A stretch of 64,000 nucleotides of DNA from JAGOCV01 sp049445855 (GTDB taxonomy: Bacteria > Pseudomonadota > Gammaproteobacteria > Burkholderiales > Burkholderiaceae_C). Where the stretch lies: positions 434,001 through 498,000 of the forward strand of contig NZ_JBMSDV010000002.1 of the NCBI RefSeq assembly GCF_049445855.1, given 5' to 3'. Positions 58,001 to 64,000 of the stretch are shown piece by piece. Position numbers and translations under genes: made by a program. Within the stretch, counting starts at the first letter, position 1. Each line of letters begins with the position of its first letter. The notes beneath the pieces were generated by a model. The model was not told the origin of the DNA and did no database searches. It worked only from the letters and a program-made list of their open reading frames with translations.

Positions 58001-60072
58001 GCGCGCATGGCGGCCGCCACTGTCGCGAGGCGCCCGTCGCCTGCGATGTCTTCCAGCGCAACGGCGATGCGCCGGCGCCAGTTCGGGTGCACGTCCTCGG
58101 TGGTCCCCGGCACATTCACCTGTTCGCGCTGGCCTACCACGTCTTCCAGCTGAACGGCGGCCAACCAGCAGGGCGTGCGCGCGAGAAAGCCGTGCACCGC
58201 CGCCACGAACGCCGTTGTCGCGTCTGGCAACGAGGGCGGATGCATCGTTGCGCCTTCGGGCAGCAGGTGCTGTTCGTTCAGGGCCATGAGAAGGTGGGCG
58301 CGATCGTGCGCGCGGGCGAGCACCTGCCGTGCGTGGCTGTCCGGCTCGGGCAGCAGGTTCAGGCGCGCGGCAGTTTCCACGTCGTCACCGAGCCAGTAGC
58401 CGCGCAGCGTCGGCAGGTCGTGCGTGGTCACCACGGCCAGCGCCTGCGGCTGCCAGTCCTGCGGCGGGCGGAAGGCTCCGGCTTCGGTGCGTTCGAAGAT
58501 CAGCGGCCGGTACGACAGCAGGCCGCGCCGCGCCATCGCATCGCGCATGGCGGGCGCGACGTTACCCAGGTCTTCACCGATCACCATGCACTGCTGCCGG
58601 TGGCTTTCCACCGCGAGGATGGCAAGCAGCGGCTCCAGCGGATAGGCGACGTAGGTGCCGTTGCCGCCGCGTGTCCAGTACAGGCGCATCAGGCCCATCA
58701 CGTGGTCGAGCCGCAGCGCGCCCGCGTGCTGCATGTTGTAGCGCAGCAGTTCGATGAAGGGCGCGAACTGTTCGGCCACCAGCGCGCCCGGGTTGATGGG
58801 CGGCAGTCCCCAGTCCTGCCCCAGCGCATTGAGCGGATCGGGGGGCGCGCCCACGTGCAGGCCGAGCGCGAACAGGCTGCGGCGCGACCAGACCTCCGAG
58901 CCGCCTTCGCTTGCGCCGACGGCGAGATCGCAATACAAGCCCAGCCCCATCACGCCGCGCGCATGGCGCTGGCAGGCGGCGAGCTGTTCGCTGGTGACCC
59001 ACTGCAGCCAGAAGCGATAGGCCACGGCTTCGGAGTGCGCGCGCGAGAACGCCGTGACTTCCGGGCTGTCGGGTTCCTGCAGTCCGGCAGGCCATGCAGG
59101 CCAGCCCCACACGCTGGAGTCGGCCGCGTGCAGGTGCAGCGCCAGCGCTTCGTGCAGCGCGTGCCGGCCGAGCGTGGCGCGGTGCTGTTGCATGAAGCGT
59201 TCGAACGCGCGGCCGCGTTGCGAGCGCTGCTGCAATTCGCGCTGGCAGAAGTGTCGCCACAGCAGGGCGAGCACTTCGTTCTTGACGGCCGCCACCTCGG
59301 CGTATTTCACGAAGTCGCCTTCGCGCAGCGCGGCCAGCCGTTGCTGGAACGCGCTGCTGGCCACCAGTTCGCGTGCGGCGTCGCACGCCGCGAACTCCGG
59401 CACGCCCGGCACGTCGATGTACAGCGGGTGCAGCGCGATCCGGCTGGACGGGCTGTAAGGGCTGGCCACCTCGGGATGCAGCGGGCTCAGCGCATGCAGC
59501 GGGTTGAGCCCGACAAAGGACGCGCCTTCCGCCGCAGCCAGCGAGATCAGCTCGCGCAGGTCCGCGAAGTCGCCGATGCCCCAATTGGTGCCCGAGCGCA
59601 GTGCATACAGCTGCGCAGATACGCCCCACCAGCGCTCGCCTTGCATCACGGCATCGGGCAGCCAGCAACGTGCCGGCGCCACGATGACGAGCCGCTCCGG
59701 CAGGTGCCGGGTCAGCAGGCGGTAGTAACCGGCCGGCAGCGAAGCCGGCAGTGCCACGGCATCGCCAGTGCCCGCACCCACGGTCTGGCTGGTTTCTGAA
59801 ATCAGCCGCCAGGGCCCTGCGCGCGTGAGCGCGATCGTGGTGGCTTCGCCCTCGGTGGCGATGAACGCCTGTGCATCGCTCGACGCAGGCGGAATGCTGG
59901 AGAACGCCCGGCCGTCTTCCATCGACTGCAGGATCGCCTCCACAGTGTCGCGCGACGCGGCCTGCGGCGCGCCCCAGAAGCTCGTGTAGGCCAGTGCGAT
60001 GCCCGCACCACGCGCGCGCTCGGCCAGCGCGTGCGGCAGCATGTCTTCGCCCTGGAGACCTTCGGCGCTCAT
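55033..60072 (-). CDS. Fused 4-alpha-glucanotransferase / malto-oligosyltrehalose synthase
   Basis: 1679 residues, a fusion of two enzymes that are usually separate. Residues 1 to about 700 are MalQ (GH77): SGTNWGIGDFADL, LRLDHVMGLMRLYW with the nucleophile Asp, VIGEDLGNVAP with the acid/base Glu, and VTTHDLPTLRGYW. From about residue 720 the TreY (GH13) part begins at RATYRVQFHAG, with DIVPNHMGV, GLRIDHPDGLSEP, VVEKILADHEALPEEW and STHDSKRSEDVRARL. MalQ lengthens maltodextrins; TreY isomerises the reducing end to a trehalose linkage, then TreZ releases trehalose. It starts 13 bp after treZ. Confidence 0.93.
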   Translation of the reverse strand: MSAEGLQGEDMLPHALAERARGAGIALAYTSFWGAPQAASRDTVEAILQSMEDGRAFSSIPPASSDAQAFIATEGEATTIALTRAGPWRLISETSQTVGAGTGDAVALPASLPAGYYRLLTRHLPERLVIVAPARCWLPDAVMQGERWWGVSAQLYALRSGTNWGIGDFADLRELISLAAAEGASFVGLNPLHALSPLHPEVASPYSPSSRIALHPLYIDVPGVPEFAACDAARELVASSAFQQRLAALREGDFVKYAEVAAVKNEVLALLWRHFCQRELQQRSQRGRAFERFMQQHRATLGRHALHEALALHLHAADSSVWGWPAWPAGLQEPDSPEVTAFSRAHSEAVAYRFWLQWVTSEQLAACQRHARGVMGLGLYCDLAVGASEGGSEVWSRRSLFALGLHVGAPPDPLNALGQDWGLPPINPGALVAEQFAPFIELLRYNMQHAGALRLDHVMGLMRLYWTRGGNGTYVAYPLEPLLAILAVESHRQQCMVIGEDLGNVAPAMRDAMARRGLLSYRPLIFERTEAGAFRPPQDWQPQALAVVTTHDLPTLRGYWLGDDVETAARLNLLPEPDSHARQVLARAHDRAHLLMALNEQHLLPEGATMHPPSLPDATTAFVAAVHGFLARTPCWLAAVQLEDVVGQREQVNVPGTTEDVHPNWRRRIAVALEDIAGDGRLATVAAAMRAGRPAATAGHTPGSASALADLPALDTADIPRATYRVQFHAGCTFADVTRAADYLQALGVSHLYASPYLTARPGSTHGYDVIDPTRINPEVGTPEEHAALCDALATRGMGQVLDIVPNHMGVLEAHNPWWQDVLEHGRASPHADTFDIEWQPAAPEMRDRVLLPILGDAYGRVLEAGELQVRFDALAGQFCVHYWGHHAPIDPAHYAGILASQPVQPVQSQDNDQVRSLLDAFTRLPGRDAATADERAIRLRDAALHKRSLAALAAEHEWLRQWIDACLRRLNGHAGDPRSFDALDALLQKQAYRLADWRVAGDDINYRRFFDINGLAAVNMDRAPVFDAMHGLILQWLAEGKITGLRIDHPDGLSEPAAYFMKLQRRHAALASSAGREVRALYLVVEKILADHEALPEEWPVHGGTGYRFSSLVNGLFVDPSAEAAFDEAYAAFTGDTQSFEAIVHDCKKLVIGQSLSSELGWLTETLYRIARADRSTCDFTRNRLREVLAEVAAAFPVYRTYVGASGYSGVAGDAQHIAWAVAAARRRLGTADAQVLGFVEGVLLGEAGALPSLHRRFIARWQQFTAPVMAKAMEDTAFYRYVRLVSLNDVGSEPRRFGVSAAAFHNANVQRARRRPHWLLATSTHDSKRSEDVRARLNVLSEIPQEWAEAASRLSEIGERFRSEVDGAAAPCRHDEWALFQALAGIWPVAPAGPGAASVTQDLRERVQRYMLKAAREAKRETNWINPNEAYETALRDYIDQVLSLDAFVAGLQALVTRIAPLGWRNSLAQLALKLTAPGVPDIYQGCEEWNFSLVDPDNRRPVDYSGLADRLKPLRQLYEKGYPSRSDWQRLLPAAGHGSMVQQAPAGIKQLVTWRLLQLRALMPELFRNGNYLPLAVEQDSEGAEHAIAFARIREGRAIVIVVARLLDSLGAQGWRGATIQLNAHPVLEKSRVLRNWMTGVDVPAPADGRILLEQLLGTPGVASSDLPFAVFTCES

Positions 60073-60085
60073 GCGATCCTGTCTT

Positions 60086-61957
60086 TCATGGCCGGCCCTT
60101 CATGAAGCGCCAGCGCGCGGCGTGGGCTGGCCATCCCGTCGCGGCAGCGGACCAGTTGTGCGCGTGGACTTCCGTTCCCTGCTGCGGCGTCAGCAGGCCG
60201 GCGGGCAAGTCCCCGGCGGCGATCGCGCGGCTGTCCAGATTGATGTCCATCCAGACAATCGCGTCGTCGGTATAGCGCCAGCGCACCTGCAGCGCCTTCG
60301 GGCCGACTTGCGTCGCGTCGTGGCGGCCGTGCGCCAGCAGCAGCTGGCGCGGCGTGATCCATTGCCGTCGCGCAGCCAGCGCGAGCGCCACGAGTTCCTG
60401 CCACGCACGCGCATGGTCGGTGTCTGCCTGGCCGGCGACAAGGCGGCCCGCCTCGAACGTGCTTTCCTCGCAGGCATTGGGCAGCTCGCGCGGCCGGCCG
60501 CCCGGACCCGGCGGCGCCTGCGCGAGCATGTGACCGAACTCGCGTTGCCTTCCTTCGATGACGGCCTGCCGCAGATCGCCCTGCCAGTCGGCGAAGTAGT
60601 AGAAGGGCTGCTGCGCGCCCAGTTCGTCCCCGAAGAAGAGCATGGGCGTTGCAGGGGTGAGCAGCGCCAGCAGCAATGCAACCTGCATCGCGTCGGGTCC
60701 GACGAGTTCGCCCATGCGTTCGCCGAACGCGCGGTTGCCGACCTGGTCGTGGTTGTTGGCGTAGTTCACCATCGCCCACAGCGGTTGCGCCGGCGCGGCG
60801 GCGGGCATTTCGCGCGCGCCGCCCTCCTTGCGCGGCGAAGGTGCGAACGCGAAGCCGTGCGTGAGCGTGCGTGCCAGCAGCGCGAGCGGCTCCTTGCCAT
60901 AGTCCGCGTAGTAGCCGCGCGTCTCGCCGGTCAGCAGCACGTGCAGCGCATGATGGAAGTCGTCGTTCCATTGCGCGGTGAACCGGCCTTTCACGTGTGC
61001 AGCGGACAGCTGGTGATGCTCGTTGTTCTCGTTCTCCAGCACCAGATGCACCTGCCGGCCCACCGTGGCGTCGCGCACGCGCGTGGACAGTTCCTCCAGC
61101 ACGTCGGGCGAGCGGGTGTCGTGGATCGCATGCACCGCATCGAGCCGCAGGCCGTCGAAGCGGTATTCCTGCAGCCAGTACAAGGCGTTGCGGATGAAGA
61201 ACTCACGCACTGCTGTGCTGTCTTCCCCGTCGAAATTGATGGCCGCCCCCCAGGGGCTGGTGCGCGTCTTCGAGAAGAAGGGGGCCGCATAGCGGCCCAG
61301 GTAGTTGCCGTCCGGGCCGAAGTGGTTGTAGACCACGTCAAGGAACACCATCAGGCCCAGGCGGTGTGCCGTCTGCACGAAGCGCTTGAGATCGTCGGGC
61401 GACCCGTAGGCGGAGTGCGGCGCAAAAGGCAGCACGCCGTCGTACCCCCAGCCGAAGCGGCCCGGAAAGGCGGCTACCGGCATCAGCTCCACGGCCGTGA
61501 TGCCGATGGCCTTCAGGCGCGGCAGTTCCGCCGCCGCTGCGGCGAAGGTCCCCTGCGGCGTGAAGCTGCCCACATGCAACTCGTAAAGCACTGCTTCCGT
61601 CCAGGGCCTGCCTTTCCACGCATCGTCTTCATCCGTCCATTCGAAAGACCGTGGGTCGACAACGACGCTGGCTGCATGCGGCCCGTCCGGGTTGTGGCGT
61701 GATGCCGGGTCTGGCACCGACACTTCACCGTCGATGCGCCATTGGTAGGCCGTGCCCGCGCCGGCGCCCGGCACGCTGCAATGCCACCAGCCGTCTCGTC
61801 CGGCGGCAGCCGGCGTGTGGCGTGCGGACTGCGCCAATGCCTGCGGCGATCCGGCATGGCACAGCGCCACACGGCGCGCCTGCGGTGCCCACAACCGGAA
61901 CTCGGTGGCGCCGTCGCCGACCTGGGTGCCGAACGGCATGGCCTCGCTGCCGCTCAT
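60086..61957 (-). CDS. treZ: Malto-oligosyltrehalose trehalohydrolase
   Basis: 623 residues from the ATG at 61957 (the frame opens 22 codons earlier, at 62023, without support). It has a CBM48-like N-terminal domain (TEFRLWAPQARRVALC), then GH13 motifs DVVYNHFGPDGNYLG, GLRLDAVHAIHD, LENENNEHHQL and NYANNHDQVGNRAFG. It cleaves trehalose from maltooligosyl-trehalose made by TreY. The start overlaps the glgX stop by four bases, so the two are coupled. Confidence 0.95.
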   Translation of the reverse strand: MSGSEAMPFGTQVGDGATEFRLWAPQARRVALCHAGSPQALAQSARHTPAAAGRDGWWHCSVPGAGAGTAYQWRIDGEVSVPDPASRHNPDGPHAASVVVDPRSFEWTDEDDAWKGRPWTEAVLYELHVGSFTPQGTFAAAAAELPRLKAIGITAVELMPVAAFPGRFGWGYDGVLPFAPHSAYGSPDDLKRFVQTAHRLGLMVFLDVVYNHFGPDGNYLGRYAAPFFSKTRTSPWGAAINFDGEDSTAVREFFIRNALYWLQEYRFDGLRLDAVHAIHDTRSPDVLEELSTRVRDATVGRQVHLVLENENNEHHQLSAAHVKGRFTAQWNDDFHHALHVLLTGETRGYYADYGKEPLALLARTLTHGFAFAPSPRKEGGAREMPAAAPAQPLWAMVNYANNHDQVGNRAFGERMGELVGPDAMQVALLLALLTPATPMLFFGDELGAQQPFYYFADWQGDLRQAVIEGRQREFGHMLAQAPPGPGGRPRELPNACEESTFEAGRLVAGQADTDHARAWQELVALALAARRQWITPRQLLLAHGRHDATQVGPKALQVRWRYTDDAIVWMDINLDSRAIAAGDLPAGLLTPQQGTEVHAHNWSAAATGWPAHAARWRFMKGRP

Positions 61958-64000
61958 CGGGCGGCCGCCGGGGTCGCGCCGGTGGTCGTCAGCACCGCCA
62001 TCGAGCGGGGATGCAAAGCGCAATGGCCGCCCGACTCGAGCATGCCCGGAAAACAGTCACCGGCGGTGGGCGGTACGGCGGCGCACTGGGTGTCCAGACG
62101 GACGGTCCATTCACGCGCCGACTCGTCCTGGGGCAGTGTGAAGAGCGCCTCCTCGTCCGATGCGTTGAAGAGCAGGAGCACCGTCTCCTGTCCCTGTGCG
62201 CCTTCGAACAACGCACCGAGGCAGCGCACCTGCGGGTTGTCCCATTCTTCCTGCGTCATCGGCAGGCCCCAGACGCTGTACCAGCCGAGCCTGGCCGCAT
62301 CCCAGCTGTCGCCGCGCAGGACGGGCAGCGAGGCGCGCAGCGCGGTGAGCGAGCGCACGAACCCGGTGAGATCCGCATGCGCCGCGGCGCGCTCCCAGTC
62401 GAACCACGACAGCGCGTTGTCCTGGCAGTAGCCGTTGTTGTTGCCCTGTTGCGTGCGGCCGAGCTCGTCGCCGCCCAGCAGCAGTGGCACACCGCGCGAC
62501 ATGAAAAGCGTGGTCAGCAGGTTGCGCGACTGGCGTGCACGCAGCGCGAGTATCTCTTCGTCATCGGTGGGACCCTCGACGCCGCAGTTCCAGCTGCGGT
62601 TGTGGCTTTCGCCGTCGCGGTTGTCCTCGCCATTGGCCTCGTTGTGCTTGTCGTCGTGGCTCACCAGATCGTGCAGCGTGAAGCCGTCGTGCACGGTGAC
62701 GAGGTTCACGCTCGTCCATGGCGGACGGCGGCGCTGTTCGTACATGTCGGCCGAGCCACAGATCGCGGCCGCGAATTCCGGTGCGGCGCCGTCGGCCCCG
62801 CGCCACCAGTCGCGCACGCAATCGCGATAGCGGCCATTCCATTCCTGCCAGCCTGCGGGAAAGCCACCGACCTGGTAGCCGAAGTCACCCACATCCCAAG
62901 GCTCGGCGATCAGCTTCACGCGCGAGAGCACCGGGTCCTGGCCAATGGCGGCGAAGAACGCCGAGCGGTGCGCGAAATGGCCCAGCGCGTCGCGGCCCAG
63001 CGTGGTCGCCAGGTCGAAGCGGAAGCCGTCGACGTGCATCTCCTGGACCCAGTAGCGCAGGCTGTCCATCACGAGCTTCAGCGCGACGGGGCTGCTCGTG
63101 TCCAGCGTGTTGCCGGTACCGGTGAAATCGGTGTAGTAGCGCGGGTCTTCCGCCAGGCGGTAGTAGGCCGCGTTGTCGATGCCGCGCAGGCTGAGCGTCG
63201 GGCCCATGTGGTTGCCCTCGCCGGTGTGGTTGTAGACCACGTCGAGGATCACTTCCAGACCTGCCGCGTGCAGCGCCTTCACCATGGCCTTGAATTCATC
63301 GATGGCCTGCGACGGCCGCGTCGCGTAGCGCGGCTCGGGCGCGAGGAAGGCCACGGTGTTGTAGCCCCAGTAGTTGGTGCGGCCTTCGTCCAGCAGGTGC
63401 TTGTCGGCGATGAACGCCTGAACGGGCAGCAGCTCCACGCTGGTCACCCCCAGCGACTTCAGGTGCGCAATGGCCGGTGCGCTTGCCAGTCCGGCGTAGG
63501 TGCCGCGCAGGTGCGGTGGCACGCCGGGCATGGCCTGCGTGAAGCCCTTGACATGCACCTCGTAGAAAACCGCGTTCGCCGGCGCAATGCGGGGTGGCGC
63601 GTCGCCGCCCCAGTCGAAGCGGCTGTTCGTCACGAGGCACTTGGGGGCGTGGGACATGTCCACGCGGGTGCGCTGCGCGAGGTCTTCGTCCGCATGCCCG
63701 ATCTCGTAGGCGAACATGGCTTCGCTGCCATCCACCGCACGGTCGAGGGCGCGCGCATACGGGTCGAGCAGCAGCAGGTTCGGATTGAAGCGCTTTCCCT
63801 CGGCCGGCTGGTACGGGCCGTGAACGCGTAACCCGTAGCGTTGACCTGCCTTGAGGCCTAGGACATGGCCGTGCCACACATCGTCGGTCACGCAGGGCAG
63901 CGCGATGCGCTCCACTTCGGTCTTGCCGTCGTCCGCGAAAAGGCACACCTCCACGCGTTCGGCGGCCGCCGACCAGACGGCGAAATTGACGCCGTGCCGG
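61954..64000 (-). CDS. glgX: Glycogen debranching enzyme GlgX/TreX, N-terminus beyond window
   Basis: The frame is open to the right window edge, with the N-terminal start of the CBM48 domain (VNFAVWSAAAERVEVCLF) just entering; perhaps 25 to 40 residues are missing. Visible are 666 residues from Met at 63954 plus about 15 more before it. GH13 motifs: DVVYNHTGEGNHMG, GFRFDLATTLGRD, LIAEPWDVGDFGYQ and VTVHDGFTLHDLVSHDDKHN. It removes short alpha-1,6 branches from glycogen, feeding maltodextrins to MalQ and TreY. Coupled to treZ by a four-base overlap. Confidence 0.95.
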   Translation of the reverse strand, partial: RHGVNFAVWSAAAERVEVCLFADDGKTEVERIALPCVTDDVWHGHVLGLKAGQRYGLRVHGPYQPAEGKRFNPNLLLLDPYARALDRAVDGSEAMFAYEIGHADEDLAQRTRVDMSHAPKCLVTNSRFDWGGDAPPRIAPANAVFYEVHVKGFTQAMPGVPPHLRGTYAGLASAPAIAHLKSLGVTSVELLPVQAFIADKHLLDEGRTNYWGYNTVAFLAPEPRYATRPSQAIDEFKAMVKALHAAGLEVILDVVYNHTGEGNHMGPTLSLRGIDNAAYYRLAEDPRYYTDFTGTGNTLDTSSPVALKLVMDSLRYWVQEMHVDGFRFDLATTLGRDALGHFAHRSAFFAAIGQDPVLSRVKLIAEPWDVGDFGYQVGGFPAGWQEWNGRYRDCVRDWWRGADGAAPEFAAAICGSADMYEQRRRPPWTSVNLVTVHDGFTLHDLVSHDDKHNEANGEDNRDGESHNRSWNCGVEGPTDDEEILALRARQSRNLLTTLFMSRGVPLLLGGDELGRTQQGNNNGYCQDNALSWFDWERAAAHADLTGFVRSLTALRASLPVLRGDSWDAARLGWYSVWGLPMTQEEWDNPQVRCLGALFEGAQGQETVLLLFNASDEEALFTLPQDESAREWTVRLDTQCAAVPPTAGDCFPGMLESGGHCALHPRSMAVLTTTGATPAAAR

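Noticed and set aside
57715..59799. 694-codon plus-strand frame across the MalQ-TreY gene
   Set aside because: Antisense shadow in a very GC-rich gene.
1..64000. CRISPR arrays
   Set aside because: No regularly spaced 20-40 bp direct repeats were seen; the repeats present are att, dyads or operator-like.

Overview
The window is a GC-rich betaproteobacterial chromosome segment, most likely from Burkholderiales and probably Comamonadaceae-like. The support is a complete iscRSUA-hscBA-fdx cluster running into dnaQ and a tRNA-Val, an intracellular PHA depolymerase of the Cupriavidus type, a Burkholderiales-type porin and DUF4148 protein, and a fused MalQ-TreY enzyme. This is inference from gene content; no species call can be made.

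Layout. (1) 1-19.2 kb is core chromosome: the 3' part of a propionyl-CoA carboxylase alpha gene with a VOC/epimerase-like protein, a LysE exporter, a stand-alone RnfB ferredoxin, PHA depolymerase, a DOPA-dioxygenase-like enzyme, a YitT protein, a nucleotidyltransferase-like protein, tyrB, uvrB, a LuxR-type two-component pair, and the iron-sulfur assembly operon behind a recognisable IscR box, then dnaQ. (2) 19,230-53,515 is a 34.3-kb integrated genomic island. Its ends are a perfect 48-bp direct repeat made of the 3' part of tRNA-Val(CAC), and a tyrosine recombinase lies just inside the left end. (3) 53.5-64 kb returns to core: glgA, malQ-treY fusion, treZ and glgX, all on the minus strand, for glycogen/maltodextrin turnover and TreYZ trehalose synthesis.

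The island is a mosaic. 19.4-25.8 kb holds the integrase, small accessory genes, a PcfJ-like gene, an HTH regulator and exported proteins. 25.9-29.6 kb holds a two-gene operon (large helical-repeat protein plus a protein with a nuclease-like N-terminus) that I do not recognise and that is the best candidate for an undescribed defence system. 29.8-32.1 kb holds a serine recombinase behind a res-like inverted-repeat array, then a coupled methyltransferase/AlkB pair. 32.1-48 kb is a heavy-metal region: DsbA/DsbB-like pair, CzcCBA-type RND efflux operon, porin, two closely related response regulators around one sensor kinase, and two CDF-like transporters. 48-52.4 kb is an arsenic cluster (aqpS-like, two unrelated arsenate reductases, arsI-like, arsR, arsH, MFS) with no ArsB or Acr3. 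The last gene before the right end encodes an Apea-like HEPN protein with an R-x4-H motif.

Three TTRC-N5-TGTAA sites of identical geometry, upstream of the RND operon, in the sel1/porin gap, and between the response-regulator operon and the DUF4148 gene, suggest one metal-responsive regulon. No conjugation or replication genes are visible, so the island looks integrative but not self-transmissible.
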